Part shown: piece after piece, positions 29,971 through 40,944 of the stretch
Position numbering within the stretch: position 1 is the first letter of the stretch
Layout of the letters: each line of letters opens with the position of its first letter
Source: Parvibaculum sp.
Lineage (GTDB): Bacteria; Pseudomonadota; Alphaproteobacteria; Parvibaculales; Parvibaculaceae
Reading direction: 5' to 3'
DNA: 64,000 bases
NCBI GenBank assembly: GCA_002694985.1
Contig: NZNS01000003.1
Location: 62,001-126,000 of the forward strand
Position numbers and translations under genes: made by a program
Notes under the pieces: generated by a model
Seen by the model: the letters and a program-made list of their open reading frames with translations, nothing else
The model's database searches: none
What the model was told of the DNA's origin: nothing

Positions 29971-31137
29971 TTAAAGAAGTTCGAGCACTGCTTTTGCTGC
30001 TCTCTGGCTCGGTGCTAGGCCACCGATTCCCATGCGGGCGCGCAGTTCGTCGAAATCAGCCAACGCGCGGGCACGTTCCGGCGTATTCGTCATGAGTGGT
30101 CTCAGCCCCTCAAGTATTTTTTCCGGGGTGCATCGGTTGTGCAGATATTCCCGGACTGATGGGCGGTCTAGAATGAGATTTACAAGAACCACCGAGGGAA
30201 TCTTTAGCACGTTGAGCGCAAACCAACCGACGAGCGCCTCTGCACGATATGCAACCACCATTGGTACCCGGGCAAGACCGAGTTCCAAGGCGACAGTGCC
30301 GGACGCGGCAAGCGCCGCTGTTGCCGCGTCGAAGGCAGCCCGCTTTTGTTGCTCGTCGCTCACGAGCAACACATCCATAGGCCATGAACGAACGGTTTTT
30401 TCGACAATTCCGCGCAAGTGAGGAACGGTCGGCAAGACAATGCGCAGATCGGGCATCTCCTCGGCCAGCATCTTTACCACGTCTCCGAAAACCTCAAGAA
30501 GATGCTTCACCTCGTTCACGCGGCTACCCGGAAGCACAAGCAGAAGGGGCTGATCAGCCCCAATTCCATGTACCTCGCGGAACTGCTCGCCAGATCCAGC
30601 TTCCGGAACGCGGTATATTGCAGGATGTCCAACATAAACGCAGTCCACGCCAACCGACCGCAAAAAAGCCGGCTCGAATGGCAGCAGCGCCAGCACACGA
30701 CGAATATATTTCTTCATCGTTCTGGCGCGCCCCTGCCGCCAAGCCCAGACACTCGGCAATACATAGTCCACGATCGGAATATGCGGCGCGCGCCGTGCAA
30801 TCCGTTTCGCAACCATGTGGGTGAATTCCGGACTGTCGATGACGACCACTATATCCGGCTCGGCAGTGACCGCATGGCGAACGGTTTCTCTGATCCGACG
30901 AAAAATAAGCGGCAGGCGGGGAATGATTTCCCGTGGCCCCATCACGGCGATGTCCGTCATGGGGAAGATCGAGGCTAGCCCTTGCTTTTCCATTGTCTCG
31001 CCGCCGACACCTGAAAACGTCAAGGGCCAGGGAGAAATTTCCTTCATTGCCGCCATCAGTTCGCTGCCGAGCGTATCGCCCGATGTCTCACCGGCGACAA
31101 GCATGACGTGGCGGGTTTGTTTTGCTGTGTCGCTCAA
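29971..31137 (-). CDS. lpxB: Lipid-A-disaccharide synthase
   Basis: This 388-residue GT-B-fold glycosyltransferase (family GT19) joins UDP-diacylglucosamine to lipid X to form the lipid A disaccharide. Features: MLVAGETSGDTLGSELM at the N-terminus, GVGGETMEKQGL, DSPEFTHMVAKR, and LVLPGSRVNEVKHLL in the nucleotide-binding half. Its start overlaps the lpxI stop by four bases. It is the last gene of the long leftward lpx cluster. Confidence 0.96.
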   Translation of the reverse strand: MSDTAKQTRHVMLVAGETSGDTLGSELMAAMKEISPWPLTFSGVGGETMEKQGLASIFPMTDIAVMGPREIIPRLPLIFRRIRETVRHAVTAEPDIVVVIDSPEFTHMVAKRIARRAPHIPIVDYVLPSVWAWRQGRARTMKKYIRRVLALLPFEPAFLRSVGVDCVYVGHPAIYRVPEAGSGEQFREVHGIGADQPLLLVLPGSRVNEVKHLLEVFGDVVKMLAEEMPDLRIVLPTVPHLRGIVEKTVRSWPMDVLLVSDEQQKRAAFDAATAALAASGTVALELGLARVPMVVAYRAEALVGWFALNVLKIPSVVLVNLILDRPSVREYLHNRCTPEKILEGLRPLMTNTPERARALADFDELRARMGIGGLAPSQRAAKAVLELL

Positions 31138-32009
31138 GTGTTTGTTTGCTCAAAGCGTTTACGCGAGAGCCCAATTACGAAAAGCCCCTTCGCATTAGCG
31201 ACGCGCGATACCGCCTCGATATCCGCAACCAAGGTGCCCCCCGCCTCAACGGCAATACCTGCGAGCCCAGCGATAGCAGCTCGCTCCACGGTTTCAACAC
31301 CTATGGTGGGCATATCCACGCGGCGCTCCTGCCCCGGCTTCGATAGCTTGACCAAAACTCCCTGGCGTTTTGTTTCGCTGCCGCGAATGTTCTCCGGCAG
31401 ACCGGCAACACGCGCCAGCATGGCATCCGTTCCCTCCACCGCCTCGAGCGCCAAAACAATTCCCCGGCATGCGATAGCGCCTTGCCCTATATCGAGGGCC
31501 CCGATTGCCAGCGCGGCGCGCGCAGCGATGTCGATATCGCTTTCATCCTGCAGTGAAGGTGAAACCGATGTCAGTATACCTTCGGGAGCGAGCAAGCTTG
31601 CTGCAATCTCATGTGCGCCGACGATCCTGAACCCATGGTCCTTTTCAAGGAACTGGGACAGCCCGCGCAGAAGGCCGTCATCGCCTTCCTTCATCCAGCC
31701 AGCCAACCTCGGCAAAATCTTCATGGCAGTCATGTCGAGCCCGAGCTTGCTCAGATCTGGGCGTTTGATAGGGCCTATCAGAACGACATCTTCACAACCT
31801 TCATGCTTCAGCAAGCGTAGAAATTCACCTAGCGCCCCTATACGCACCCACGCATGAGGGAAGGCTTCGATATCCTTACTGGCCGCACCTTCAATTCCCA
31901 CAATGAAGACTTCACGGCCCTGGTCTGTTGCCGTCTTCGCTATCGCGACAGGCAATGGGCCGCTGCCTGCGGCTATTCCAAGTTTACGGAAATTTGAGGT
32001 GCCACTCAT
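31134..32009 (-). CDS. lpxI: UDP-2,3-diacylglucosamine pyrophosphatase LpxI
   Basis: This 291-residue protein (DUF1009 family) performs the step that LpxH does in gammaproteobacteria: cleavage of UDP-2,3-diacylglucosamine to lipid X. Motifs: KLGIAAGSGPLPVAIA at the start and DMPTIGVETVERAAIAGLAG near the end, with Asp in DMPT known to be catalytic in the family. The start at 32009 gives the family N-terminus; the long in-frame upstream extension is antisense-like and overlaps lpxA. It sits between lpxA and lpxB, the normal location. Confidence 0.95.
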   Translation of the reverse strand: MSGTSNFRKLGIAAGSGPLPVAIAKTATDQGREVFIVGIEGAASKDIEAFPHAWVRIGALGEFLRLLKHEGCEDVVLIGPIKRPDLSKLGLDMTAMKILPRLAGWMKEGDDGLLRGLSQFLEKDHGFRIVGAHEIAASLLAPEGILTSVSPSLQDESDIDIAARAALAIGALDIGQGAIACRGIVLALEAVEGTDAMLARVAGLPENIRGSETKRQGVLVKLSKPGQERRVDMPTIGVETVERAAIAGLAGIAVEAGGTLVADIEAVSRVANAKGLFVIGLSRKRFEQTNT

Positions 32010-32019
32010 CGACCTGCGG

Positions 32020-32820
32020 TCAAGCCGCACGGTCGGGCCGCGGCATGCAGATCGCCCGGTCCGCTTCTGCACGAATGAAGTCAACGATCTCCATAACTTC
32101 CTGTTTATCGGCGAATTTTTCTGCTGCCATCGCAACACGTTCGCGCAATGTACCTTCGCTCGAAAATATAAGGTTGTATGCCTCACGCATGGACAGCATC
32201 TGTTCGCGCGAAAAGCCTCTGCGTTTCAATCCCACCAGATTCAGCCCCATAAGATACGCACGGTTGCCGACAACCAGTCCATAAGGAATGACATCATTCT
32301 CAACAGCACTCATGCCGCCAATGAATGCGTGTTTGCCAACACGACCAAACTGATGCAACGCGGCACCACCACCAAAGATCACGTAATCGTCTATCTTGCA
32401 GTGTCCAGCCAACATGACGTTGTTCGAAAAAACGACATGATCGCCAATAATCGAGTCGTGGCCAACGTGCGATGCTGCGAGGAACGCGCAATGGTTGCCT
32501 ACGCGCGTCACCATACCGCCACCTTCAGTGCCGGGATTCATTGTTACATGCTCGCGGACGAGATTGTCCGTGCCAATCTCCAGCGTGCTCGGTTCATCCT
32601 TGTACTTCAGGTCTTGAGGCTGATGCCCAATGGAAGCGAACGGGTAAATTTGTGTTCGCGCACCAATGCTGGTCCGACCTTCCACAACGACATGTGAATG
32701 CAGAACCACATCCTCATGAATGACGACATGAGGCCCCACGACACAAAAAGGACCGACTTTTACGCTAGGTGCCAGCTGCGCCTTTGGATCGACAATCGCT
32801 GTCGGATGAACCCCTGTCAT
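32020..32820 (-). CDS. lpxA: UDP-N-acetylglucosamine O-acyltransferase
   Basis: This 266-residue left-handed beta-helix enzyme makes the first committed step of lipid A synthesis. It has hexapeptide repeats ([13 protein letters not shown], [15 protein letters not shown]), and the catalytic His lies in the loop around LAGHCKID. The C-terminal helical part is present. The ATG overlaps the fabZ stop (ATGA). Standard length. Confidence 0.96.
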   Translation of the reverse strand: MTGVHPTAIVDPKAQLAPSVKVGPFCVVGPHVVIHEDVVLHSHVVVEGRTSIGARTQIYPFASIGHQPQDLKYKDEPSTLEIGTDNLVREHVTMNPGTEGGGMVTRVGNHCAFLAASHVGHDSIIGDHVVFSNNVMLAGHCKIDDYVIFGGGAALHQFGRVGKHAFIGGMSAVENDVIPYGLVVGNRAYLMGLNLVGLKRRGFSREQMLSMREAYNLIFSSEGTLRERVAMAAEKFADKQEVMEIVDFIRAEADRAICMPRPDRAA

Positions 32821-33293
32821 TTTTCGGCGGCACCGGCAATCATCGCGCCGAGATCGCATTCCGCAACGACCTTCCCGTCGACCCTCGCCTCACCGTGATA
32901 TTTCCAGACAGCCCCCCTGCTCTGGAGCTTGGTGACGTGCACATGAAGCACATCACCCGGAACCACTGGCTTACGGAATCGAGCACGATCTACCGTCATG
33001 AAGTAGACGAGTTGATTGCTTCCCGACGTACCGAGATGATTGATAACAAGAGCACCTGCCGTCTGCGCCATCGCCTCTACAATAAGGACGCCTGGCATAA
33101 CCGGGTGCCCCGGAAAGTGGCCCTGAAAAAAGGGCTCATTATTGGTCACATTCTTGATGCCGGTTGCTGACTCGTCACCCTTCATGTCGATGATCCGATC
33201 AATCATTAACATGGGATAGCGATGGGGAAGCAGTTCCAGAACCCTGCCAATATCGGCAGTGCCGAGTGTTTCCGATACCTCAGCCTCGCTCAT
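32817..33293 (-). CDS. fabZ: 3-hydroxyacyl-ACP dehydratase FabZ
   Basis: This 158-residue hot-dog-fold dehydratase acts in fatty acid elongation. The active-site segment [20 protein letters not shown] carries the catalytic His and Glu. [14 protein letters not shown] lies upstream. The start at 33293 follows a GGAAGGAAGATGGA ribosome site. It is positioned between lpxD and lpxA, coupling acyl-chain supply to lipid A. Confidence 0.96.
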   Translation of the reverse strand: MSEAEVSETLGTADIGRVLELLPHRYPMLMIDRIIDMKGDESATGIKNVTNNEPFFQGHFPGHPVMPGVLIVEAMAQTAGALVINHLGTSGSNQLVYFMTVDRARFRKPVVPGDVLHVHVTKLQSRGAVWKYHGEARVDGKVVAECDLGAMIAGAAEK

Positions 33294-33327
33294 TCCATCT
33301 TCCTTCCAAGACTGCTTGATCCATCGT

Positions 33328-34395
33328 TCATTCGTCCGAGCTTTCGGTCTTTTTTTTCCGGCGCCCCAGTTTACGTAGTTCGACCACCTCGCGCCGCCAT
33401 TCCGCAATGGGCTTGGCCGGAACACCACCATACTGTTGCCCCGCCGGCACATCATGAAGTACCGCGCTTCTCGCGGCGATCTGCGCACCGGTATTGATTG
33501 TCAGATGACCAGTCACCCCTACTTGGGCCGCTAACACGACGAAGTCACCCAGTTTAGCGCTACCTGAAATGCCGGTCAGGGAAACCACTATGCACCCCCG
33601 GCCAATCTCGACGTTGTGGCCGATCTGGACCAGATTATCAATCTTGGTTCCTTCCCCGATCACCGTATCGGGCCCAGCCCCGCGATCAATGGTCGAGTTT
33701 GCGCCAATCTCGACATCGTCCTGAATGATGACTCGCCCGAGCTGCGGCACCTTTTCATGCCGCGGCAATCCCATTGCAAAACCGAACCCATCCTGTCCGA
33801 TCCGAACACCCGGGTGCAGCATCACCCGGTCGCCGATATGTGCATGACTTATCGTCGTATTAGGGCCGATAAAGCAGTTCTTGCCGATCGTGCACCCCTT
33901 GGAGAGTGAAGCATTCGCGCAAATCACCGTTCCGCTGCCGACCTCAACGCCCGCACCAATCACCGCACCCGGCTCGACCGTGACCTCATCTCCAAGTCTT
34001 GCTGTCGGATGTACAGTAGCACCGGAATGCACAATTCCTTTTTCGCCGTAGGTATCGCTGCCGACCACTTCTTCTGGATAGAAAAGTTGTGCAGCGACAG
34101 CATAGGCGCGGTAGGGCTGTTCAGACAGCAAAAGAGCCAACCCCCGAGGCGCTCTCTCTGCAAAGCGCGGATGGACGATACACGCCCCCGCCCGCGTCGT
34201 TTCAAAGACGCTCGCATATTTCGGATTATCCAGAAAGCTGAGGTCGCGAGGTCCAGCTGCGTCGAGCGGTGCGACACCGTCGAGGGTGCGTTCTTCGTCC
34301 ACGCCGTCGGCAAGGATGGCCCCTATGCGCCGAGCGATTTCGCCGAGCGACATGGCTTCTCTTGCTGCAAAAAAGCGTTTGTCAGTCATGACCAT
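33328..34395 (-). CDS. lpxD: UDP-3-O-acylglucosamine N-acyltransferase
   Basis: This 355-residue beta-helix acyltransferase adds the second acyl chain in lipid A assembly. It has an N-terminal uridine-binding domain ([20 protein letters not shown]), hexapeptide repeats, and the catalytic His in [15 protein letters not shown]. The C-terminal basic tail is rich in Lys and Arg. An ATG two codons inside the annotated start (34389) is equally possible. Confidence 0.95.
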   Translation of the reverse strand: MVMTDKRFFAAREAMSLGEIARRIGAILADGVDEERTLDGVAPLDAAGPRDLSFLDNPKYASVFETTRAGACIVHPRFAERAPRGLALLLSEQPYRAYAVAAQLFYPEEVVGSDTYGEKGIVHSGATVHPTARLGDEVTVEPGAVIGAGVEVGSGTVICANASLSKGCTIGKNCFIGPNTTISHAHIGDRVMLHPGVRIGQDGFGFAMGLPRHEKVPQLGRVIIQDDVEIGANSTIDRGAGPDTVIGEGTKIDNLVQIGHNVEIGRGCIVVSLTGISGSAKLGDFVVLAAQVGVTGHLTINTGAQIAARSAVLHDVPAGQQYGGVPAKPIAEWRREVVELRKLGRRKKKTESSDE

Positions 34396-34438
34396 CGCAT
34401 CTCGGCGGCGATATGCACACTCGCCGTCCGGGGGTGAT

Positions 34439-35041
34439 TTACTGGGCGGCCTTCTGCGCTGCCTGCAGTTCCGCAGGCGTCACCGGCTTGACCTCGATAG
34501 TGGTCATGCGCTCATTCAGCCGTTTTAGAACTTCCGCCGAAATATCGAGGTCCGCACCGCCCGCAAGTACTACAGACTGGTCGAAAAGGATAGTGCCATC
34601 CTTTTCCTTAAGCACCTCGGCAAAGATCGGCCGCAGAACTGCTTCTACTTTTGCATTCGCCCGCTGCAGACCTAGCTGAAGCGCCTGGCTCTTCTGCTGC
34701 ATCGACTGCTGGAATTCGGCTTCACGCTTCTGCAGATCCTGCACCCTTCGTTTCAGATCGTCTTGCGAGAGCAAGGCACGCTCTTCGGTGAGCTTCTTCG
34801 CATCTGCCTTAAGGGCGTCATCCGTCTTCTTGCCCTCGGCACGAAGTTTTCTGGCCTGGTCCTCAAACTGAACACGAATGTTCTGTCCGACTTTCGACTG
34901 CGTAAAGACAGCTTCCGTGTCGACGATGAGGACGACGGCAGGGCCGACGGCCATGGCGGGTGCTGCCATCAACGGCAGGTAAGCAGCGAGCGTAAGGCCC
35001 AACACTACGGCAACACGCTTGACACTCAACATAAACTTCAT
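34439..35041 (-). CDS. skp: Periplasmic chaperone of the OmpH/Skp family
   Basis: This 200-residue exported protein has a Sec signal peptide (about 1-29, cleavage near AMA) and a long charged helical hairpin (about 45-150, rich in Lys, Glu and Gln) forming the tentacles of the Skp trimer. Skp holds unfolded outer-membrane proteins on their way to BamA. The start at 35041 gives a clean signal peptide; the upstream in-frame extension overlaps the bamA gene region. Located between bamA and lpxD as usual. Confidence 0.9.
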   Translation of the reverse strand: MKFMLSVKRVAVVLGLTLAAYLPLMAAPAMAVGPAVVLIVDTEAVFTQSKVGQNIRVQFEDQARKLRAEGKKTDDALKADAKKLTEERALLSQDDLKRRVQDLQKREAEFQQSMQQKSQALQLGLQRANAKVEAVLRPIFAEVLKEKDGTILFDQSVVLAGGADLDISAEVLKRLNERMTTIEVKPVTPAELQAAQKAAQ

Positions 35042-35093
35042 TTCCGAACGTCCCTCTGATCTTTTGTTTGAATCGCCATCCCCCGAACGGCGA

Positions 35094-37475
35094 TTAGAAC
35101 GATGTGCCGGCGCTAAACCGGAAGGCTTCCTTCTCGTCATAAGGCTCATCCAGCAGCACCTGCGCGAAGTCCAGGCGAATGGGGCCAAAGGGCGACTGCC
35201 AGTAGAGGCTCAGACCGACCGACGCGCGCGGCGCGAAATCGTCGACGATGCCGGGATAGAGCGTATTATCGTAGTCCGAAAGGCCGATATAACCGCCATC
35301 GGCAAAGACCGATGTCTTTATACCCAAAGCATCCGGAAGACCGTTTGGAAAGGACAGTTCCGCTGTGCCGAAGATATATGCCGTGGCGCCGACCGCATCG
35401 CTGTTCGTCGACGTCAGATCGCGCGGACCGATACCGCCTCTTGCGAAGCCGCGAATCGTATTGCCGCCCTTGAAGAAATGGTCGTTCAGCGGTACGTCAT
35501 CTCCAATTCCATGAACATACCCACCATCGACACGCCAGCTTGTGAGGAAATCATCAGACAACGGAAAGTAATACCGCGCGAGAATCTCGTTGGAGATATA
35601 CCGCACCGTGCCGCCAAGGCCGGCGAAATTCTGGGTGAACAGGAAATCCCAGCCCCCGGTTGGCTCAACCGGATCGTTTCGATTGTCGTAGTAATAGTCA
35701 TACCCGACGATTGAACGATACTCGGTTCCTTCGGCATCTTTGATAATCGGAGAAACGCAATAATCACCCGGTACGTAAGCGGGGTCGCCACACGAGATAT
35801 ATCGGACGTCAAAAATCTCATCGAACCTGAACTGATAGCGGGTCAGCAGTCGGCTTTTCTCCGAGAGCGGGAAGCCAAAACGCAAACCGAAACCCTGCGA
35901 CCGGGAATTGAACGAAGACTCATCCTGATAATCCGTTTCGCTGCCGAAGATATCGATACCGCCCACAAGATCGCGATCCAGGAAATATCGATCGGTATAG
36001 TGAAATTCAATCAGCTGACGTCGCTTCGAAAGCGAAAGTGAAGTACTGAGTTGCAGGCCACGCCCGAGGAAATTGCGTTCAGACAACTGAATGCCTGCCA
36101 CCGCATTGTCGAGTGTCGAGAAGCCGGCACTGAGCGACAGCGAGCCGGTTGACTGCTCCTGAACGTCAACGCCAATGATTGTCTTGTCAGGCGCCGAGCC
36201 GGGGCTCTGCGTGACGTCGACCTTGGAGAAATACTGGAGAGCACGAATGTTCTTCTCGGATTTATCGAGCAACACATTATTGAATGCGTCACCTTCAGAC
36301 ATCCGCATCTGCCGACGAATAACTTTGTCCAGCGTTCGCGAATTGCCGGTAATGTTAATCCGCTCAACATATACTCTCGGACCTTCCGTGATCTGGAAAG
36401 TCAGATCGATCACGCGCTCATCCTTGCGGCGCTTGACACGTGGACGCACTTCAGCAAATGCGTAGCCCTGCGAACCTGCGGCGTAGGTCAGTTCGTCGAT
36501 CGTCTCGTCGATCAGCCCTGCGTTGTAAGTGTCGCCTTTTTTGGGCAACAACAGCGCTTCAAGTTCTTCCTGGTTGAGTTTGTCGAGCTCGGTGACAACC
36601 TTGATATCTCCGAACTGATAGACCTCTCCCTCATCGACCGTAAAGGTGATGTGGAACGCTGAGTCATCGCGGCTGAGATCGGCAACAGCAGATACAACGC
36701 GAAAGTCCGCGTATCCTCGCTGCAGATAGTAGCGGCGCAGAAGTTCACGGTCATAAGTCAGCCGATCAGGATCGTAGCTGTCCGAAGAAGACAGGAATTT
36801 CCACCATGCGGACTCGCCCGTGGAAATAACCTCGCGCAGCGTGCCATCACTGAATTCCTTATTCCCGATGAAATTGATAGACGCGATCTTCGTTTTCGGT
36901 CCCTCGCTGATCTCGTAAACAAGATCCACGCGGTTCTGCGGCAGCTGAATCACTTTCGGTTCGATCGTCGCAGAGAAACGGCCACCCCGGCGATAAAGCT
37001 CGACCATCCTGCTGACGTCGGACTGGACCTTCGCTCGGGTGTAGATAACGCGAGGCTGCAGCTGCACTTCGTTCTGCAAATCCTCTTCCTTGATCGCGCT
37101 GTTTCCTTCGAAAGCCACACGATTAATGATCGGATTTTCAACCACCGAAACGACGAGCTTCGTCCCTTCGAGATGCATGGATATGTCGGCAAAAAGTCCC
37201 GTGCCGAAAAGCTGTTTCAGCGACTGGTCCGCGAGCTCGGGGCTATAGAAACTCCCCGGCTTGATCAGCGTATAGGAGCGGACTGTTTCAGCCTCGATGC
37301 GCTGATTGCCTTTCACGACAACTTCCGTCACGACAATCTGATCTTGCGCCACGGCTTGTGATGCATAACCGGCACCAACCAAAGATGCCACCACAAGAGC
37401 CCAAGCGAGAGTGAGCGCCCGTGAGAAATCACAGACACGCGCCACAACGGTCAACCAAGCGGCTTGCTGCCCCAT
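35094..37475 (-). CDS. bamA: Outer membrane protein assembly factor BamA
   Basis: This 793-residue Omp85 protein has a signal peptide ending near AVAQ, five POTRA domains over residues about 45-440 (first opening IVVTEVVVKGNQRIEAETVR) and a 16-strand barrel ending in FSAGTSF with terminal Phe. The conserved barrel loop motif appears as IRGFARGGIGPRD (VRGF/Y type). It inserts outer-membrane proteins. The start at 37475 gives the signal peptide; the longer frame does not. It is between rseP and skp. Confidence 0.95.
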   Translation of the reverse strand: MGQQAAWLTVVARVCDFSRALTLAWALVVASLVGAGYASQAVAQDQIVVTEVVVKGNQRIEAETVRSYTLIKPGSFYSPELADQSLKQLFGTGLFADISMHLEGTKLVVSVVENPIINRVAFEGNSAIKEEDLQNEVQLQPRVIYTRAKVQSDVSRMVELYRRGGRFSATIEPKVIQLPQNRVDLVYEISEGPKTKIASINFIGNKEFSDGTLREVISTGESAWWKFLSSSDSYDPDRLTYDRELLRRYYLQRGYADFRVVSAVADLSRDDSAFHITFTVDEGEVYQFGDIKVVTELDKLNQEELEALLLPKKGDTYNAGLIDETIDELTYAAGSQGYAFAEVRPRVKRRKDERVIDLTFQITEGPRVYVERINITGNSRTLDKVIRRQMRMSEGDAFNNVLLDKSEKNIRALQYFSKVDVTQSPGSAPDKTIIGVDVQEQSTGSLSLSAGFSTLDNAVAGIQLSERNFLGRGLQLSTSLSLSKRRQLIEFHYTDRYFLDRDLVGGIDIFGSETDYQDESSFNSRSQGFGLRFGFPLSEKSRLLTRYQFRFDEIFDVRYISCGDPAYVPGDYCVSPIIKDAEGTEYRSIVGYDYYYDNRNDPVEPTGGWDFLFTQNFAGLGGTVRYISNEILARYYFPLSDDFLTSWRVDGGYVHGIGDDVPLNDHFFKGGNTIRGFARGGIGPRDLTSTNSDAVGATAYIFGTAELSFPNGLPDALGIKTSVFADGGYIGLSDYDNTLYPGIVDDFAPRASVGLSLYWQSPFGPIRLDFAQVLLDEPYDEKEAFRFSAGTSF

Positions 37476-37563
37476 TCCGTCCCCTAATCTCTCACGCCGC
37501 GCGACACCATTATCAAACGCGCGAACTATTCCATGCCGATGCGAAACTTCTCGCAGCCGACGA

Positions 37564-38733
37564 TTAACTGAACAAACCACTCAGGAACGAAAAGACCTGA
37601 AGGTGAACCAGGTCGTTCCAGGTGGCGAAAACCATCAACATCATGACCAGCGCTAGACCAATTCTGAAACCGTATTCCTGCGCCTGTTCGCCCAAAGGCT
37701 TCCCGCGAATGGCTTCCACCGCATAATACAGCAAATGGCCACCATCAAGCATGGGCACAGGGAAGAGGTTCAAAAGGCCGATGCTGACTGAAAGCATCGC
37801 AACCATACCGACAAGGGCGGTGAAACCGATGGTCGCCACCTGACCGGAGACCTGTGCAATACGAAGCGGACCGCCAAGCTGGTCGGCGTCTTCGGTGCCT
37901 GTAAAAATGCCGCCGATGTAACTCAGGGTGCGCTCAGTGACAAACCAGGTTTCTTTGGCTCCCAGCCACACAGCCGCAACCGGATTGCTGCGTACAATTT
38001 CGACATTCTCGCTGTCGATCTTCCGCACGATGCCGAGCATTGGAATGCGGTGAACATTGCCAAAGCGATCGGTTATCTCCTGCACCTGAGGTGTCGCATA
38101 AAGCGTAACAAGCTCGTCACCACGCACCACTTCAAAGACAAGCTCTTCCCCGCCGCTCGTCGAAACGACGCGCTGCATTTCCTCGAAGCTCGATATCGGT
38201 GATCCGTCGATCGCCGCAATCCGGTCGCCTGAAACGAAACCCGCTTCGGCAGCTGCACTGCCCGGCTTGACCTCATCGACCACAGGAGTCGCAATCGTCC
38301 GGCCAACGAAAGTGAAAATTCCGGCAAAGATGACGATTGCAAGAATGAAGTTCGCAATCGGCCCTGCCGCCACAACGGCAGCCCGCTGGGGCAAGGATTT
38401 GAAATGAAAAAGACCCGCCCGTTCATCTTGGGGAATGTCCGCAAGGCGCTGCTTGTCCGGCACGCTAGCTGCGTTTTCGTCACCCGCAAATTTCACGTAC
38501 CCGCCGAGAGGTATCCAGCTCACCTTCCAGCGTGTGCCATGCTTGTCATTCCAGCCGAAAATTTCCCGCCCGAAGCCGATCGAGAAGACATCGACTTTCA
38601 CACCGCACCATCGCGCCACTGTGAAGTGACCGAGCTCGTGAAAGAAGACCACGACCGTCAACACAAACAGAAAGGGAATGAGATAGCCCCAGAGCGATTC
38701 TCCGAAACCACCGATATCCGCAAGCAAGTCCAT
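37564..38733 (-). CDS. rseP: Site-2 zinc metalloprotease RseP
   Basis: This 389-residue intramembrane protease has the zinc-binding HELGH in the first membrane helix (VVFFHELGHFTVARW), a periplasmic PDZ domain (about 125-210, with AAEAGFVSGDRI) and the third zinc ligand region in PVPMLDGGHLLYYA. It cleaves anti-sigma factors in regulated proteolysis. Two in-frame ATGs are possible, 38769 and 38733; the second gives a start closer to the first helix as in relatives. It lies in the conserved dxr-rseP-bamA order. Confidence 0.93.
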   Translation of the reverse strand: MDLLADIGGFGESLWGYLIPFLFVLTVVVFFHELGHFTVARWCGVKVDVFSIGFGREIFGWNDKHGTRWKVSWIPLGGYVKFAGDENAASVPDKQRLADIPQDERAGLFHFKSLPQRAAVVAAGPIANFILAIVIFAGIFTFVGRTIATPVVDEVKPGSAAAEAGFVSGDRIAAIDGSPISSFEEMQRVVSTSGGEELVFEVVRGDELVTLYATPQVQEITDRFGNVHRIPMLGIVRKIDSENVEIVRSNPVAAVWLGAKETWFVTERTLSYIGGIFTGTEDADQLGGPLRIAQVSGQVATIGFTALVGMVAMLSVSIGLLNLFPVPMLDGGHLLYYAVEAIRGKPLGEQAQEYGFRIGLALVMMLMVFATWNDLVHLQVFSFLSGLFS

Positions 38734-38860
38734 CACGTTCAAGCTGTTATCCCACACATATAAAGGCACCGCCGCTGCCTAAGCTTCGACACCCTTCCCC
38801 GTCGCCAACGCGCTCCAACAGAACCCCAACTGCCCGAGCACAGACGGTCCACAGCCTACG

Positions 38861-40084
38861 TCACCGCGACCGATTTTGCACCCACTCCTCTGCGCGAATC
38901 CGCGCAATTCGGTCGATTTCATAGACAGCCTCGAGGTCTGCCGGAAGGTGGCTTGCCCCTTCCGCGTTTTCCAGAACTGCCTGCGAAGCCGCCGCAACAT
39001 CCAGAAAACCTATCTTTCCCGCAAGAAAGGCGGCAACAGCCACCTCGTTAGCCGCATTCAAGACCGTCGGCGCGGCCGCGCCCGCACAAAGTGCCTCACG
39101 AGCGAGTCCAAGAGCCGGAAATCGTTCAATATCAGGATTTTGGAAGGTTAACTGCGCAATTTGCGCGAGGTCCAGACGCTCGGCCGGTGTCTTCATTCTT
39201 TCCGGCCATGCCAACGCATAGGAAATCGGGGTGCGCATGTCGGGAGAGCCAAGCTGCGCAAGGACCGAGCCGTCTACGTACGCAACCATGCTGTGGATGA
39301 TCGATTCCGGGTGAATAATGACATCCAGCCGCGGTTCGCCGACGGGAAACAGGTAGTGAGCCTCAATGAGTTCCAGGCCCTTGTTCATCAACGTAGCGGA
39401 ATCGACGGATATCTTTGCCCCCATTTCCCAACGCGGATGAGCCACCGCCTGCGCGGGTGTTGCGCTTGCCATTTCCTCCAGGGTCCAGGTGCGGAACGGG
39501 CCCCCGGAAGCGGTCAGAATGATCTTGTCGACGGTCCCCAAACGGTTCTGCTCCAGGACCTGAAAAATGGCATTGTGTTCAGAGTCGACGGGAAGCAGCG
39601 TCGCCCCGGCCTTCTCGACTTCGGCGAGAAAAAGCGGGCCAGCAGAGACGAGGCACTCTTTGTTGGCAAGCGCCACGCATGCGCCGCGACGCACTGCGGC
39701 CAAGGTCGGCGCCAAGCCGGCCGCACCAACGATGCCGGCCATTACCCAGTCCGCCGGACGCCGGGCCGCATCAACTACCGCCTCCGCGCCCGCAGCCACT
39801 TCTATGTCGCTGCCCGCCAGCCCAGCCTTCAAAACTGCATAGTGGCTCTCATCGGCGATAACGGCCAGACGGGGCCTGAGCCGCATTGCCTGCTCGATCA
39901 GGCTCTGGACATTACGATGGGCCGTCAGGGCGACAAGATCGAAGCGATCACGATCGCGCGCGATGAGGTCCAGCGTCGAACAACCAATCGACCCGGTGGA
40001 GCCGAGTACCGTCACCGTTTTCACGCCATCCGAAGGAACGGCAGTGCCGGTATCGTCTTTGCGCACTTCCAGGGTCAGGGCCAA
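38861..40084 (-). CDS. dxr: 1-deoxy-D-xylulose-5-phosphate reductoisomerase (TTG start)
   Basis: This 407-residue enzyme commits DXP to the MEP isoprenoid pathway. Landmarks: [15 protein letters not shown] (NADPH), the metal/substrate segment [23 protein letters not shown], and [14 protein letters not shown]. The apparent start is TTG at 40084, ten bases inside cdsA. An internal GTG about 20 codons later (VKTVTVLG) would also give a workable N-terminus, so the exact start is uncertain. Confidence 0.93.
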   Translation of the reverse strand: MALTLEVRKDDTGTAVPSDGVKTVTVLGSTGSIGCSTLDLIARDRDRFDLVALTAHRNVQSLIEQAMRLRPRLAVIADESHYAVLKAGLAGSDIEVAAGAEAVVDAARRPADWVMAGIVGAAGLAPTLAAVRRGACVALANKECLVSAGPLFLAEVEKAGATLLPVDSEHNAIFQVLEQNRLGTVDKIILTASGGPFRTWTLEEMASATPAQAVAHPRWEMGAKISVDSATLMNKGLELIEAHYLFPVGEPRLDVIIHPESIIHSMVAYVDGSVLAQLGSPDMRTPISYALAWPERMKTPAERLDLAQIAQLTFQNPDIERFPALGLAREALCAGAAAPTVLNAANEVAVAAFLAGKIGFLDVAAASQAVLENAEGASHLPADLEAVYEIDRIARIRAEEWVQNRSR

Positions 40085-40938
40085 ATCAGCACTCCAGCCG
40101 CTGGATGAGCGGCATTGTGGATCAGGCCGAGAAGCGCCGCCCCCATCACCACCGCGATCAACCCGTCGACGCGATCGAGTATACCGCCATGCCCCGGAAT
40201 CAGCGTTCCGGAATCCTTCACGCCAGCCCTCCGTTTCATGGCCGATTCAGCGAAATCCCCGGCCTGTTCGAGGATTGTCAGCCCCAGAGCCACAATGGCG
40301 AGAAGCACAGGCATCCCCATGCCCAGCCAAAGCGAAAAGCCAACAGACACAAAGACTGCGCCGACCATGCCACCGATGAGCCCTGCCCATGTTTTTTTCG
40401 GCGATATACGGGGCGCCAGCTTTGGCCCGCCGATGAACCGACCGGCAAAATAGGCACAGATGTCCACGGCCCAAACCATGGTCAACAGCCAGAAAATGGC
40501 TACGAGACCATAAGTTTCGTCGCCACGCAGCCAGATCAATGCAACGAGGGGTAAAACCACATAAGGATAGGCAATGAGCGCGGGCCACAAAGGCTCCGCC
40601 TTCCAACTTCGGGCTGCCAGCGAAAAAGCCATACCTGCGGCGGCCAATGCGACTGCGGCGGCGGGCAAACCCATTGCTGCGAGAACGATGGCGAGAAGAG
40701 CCGTTACGGCGAGAGGAACGGCGGCAAGAGGGCTCGCCGTGCCGAATAGCAACCGTGCCGCTTCCACCGACATCAGGACCGCCGCAACGACCAGAAGCAG
40801 CGTGAAAATCCAGCCTCCAAACCAAACGGCGGCAAGAGCTACCGGCGCGAGTACAAGCGCGGAGACAACACGAACGCCGAGATCCCCCGCCTTAGCCGCA
40901 GGGCTGGCACTCGTATCGCTATCTCGCAACTCCGCCAT
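40075..40938 (-). CDS. cdsA: Phosphatidate cytidylyltransferase
   Basis: A 287-residue membrane enzyme with about seven helices that makes CDP-diacylglycerol for phospholipid synthesis. The signature [19 protein letters not shown] and [20 protein letters not shown] (S-x8-K-x3-R-x3... type region) lie in the C-terminal third. It overlaps the dxr start and follows uppS by six bases. Confidence 0.95.
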   Translation of the reverse strand: MAELRDSDTSASPAAKAGDLGVRVVSALVLAPVALAAVWFGGWIFTLLLVVAAVLMSVEAARLLFGTASPLAAVPLAVTALLAIVLAAMGLPAAAVALAAAGMAFSLAARSWKAEPLWPALIAYPYVVLPLVALIWLRGDETYGLVAIFWLLTMVWAVDICAYFAGRFIGGPKLAPRISPKKTWAGLIGGMVGAVFVSVGFSLWLGMGMPVLLAIVALGLTILEQAGDFAESAMKRRAGVKDSGTLIPGHGGILDRVDGLIAVVMGAALLGLIHNAAHPAAGVLIWP

Positions 40939-40944
40939 ATCTCC

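Noticed and set aside
34439..35188. Longer in-frame version of the Skp gene (249 codons)
   Set aside because: The first 49 codons are antisense-like and overlap the end of bamA; the start at 35041 yields a proper signal peptide.
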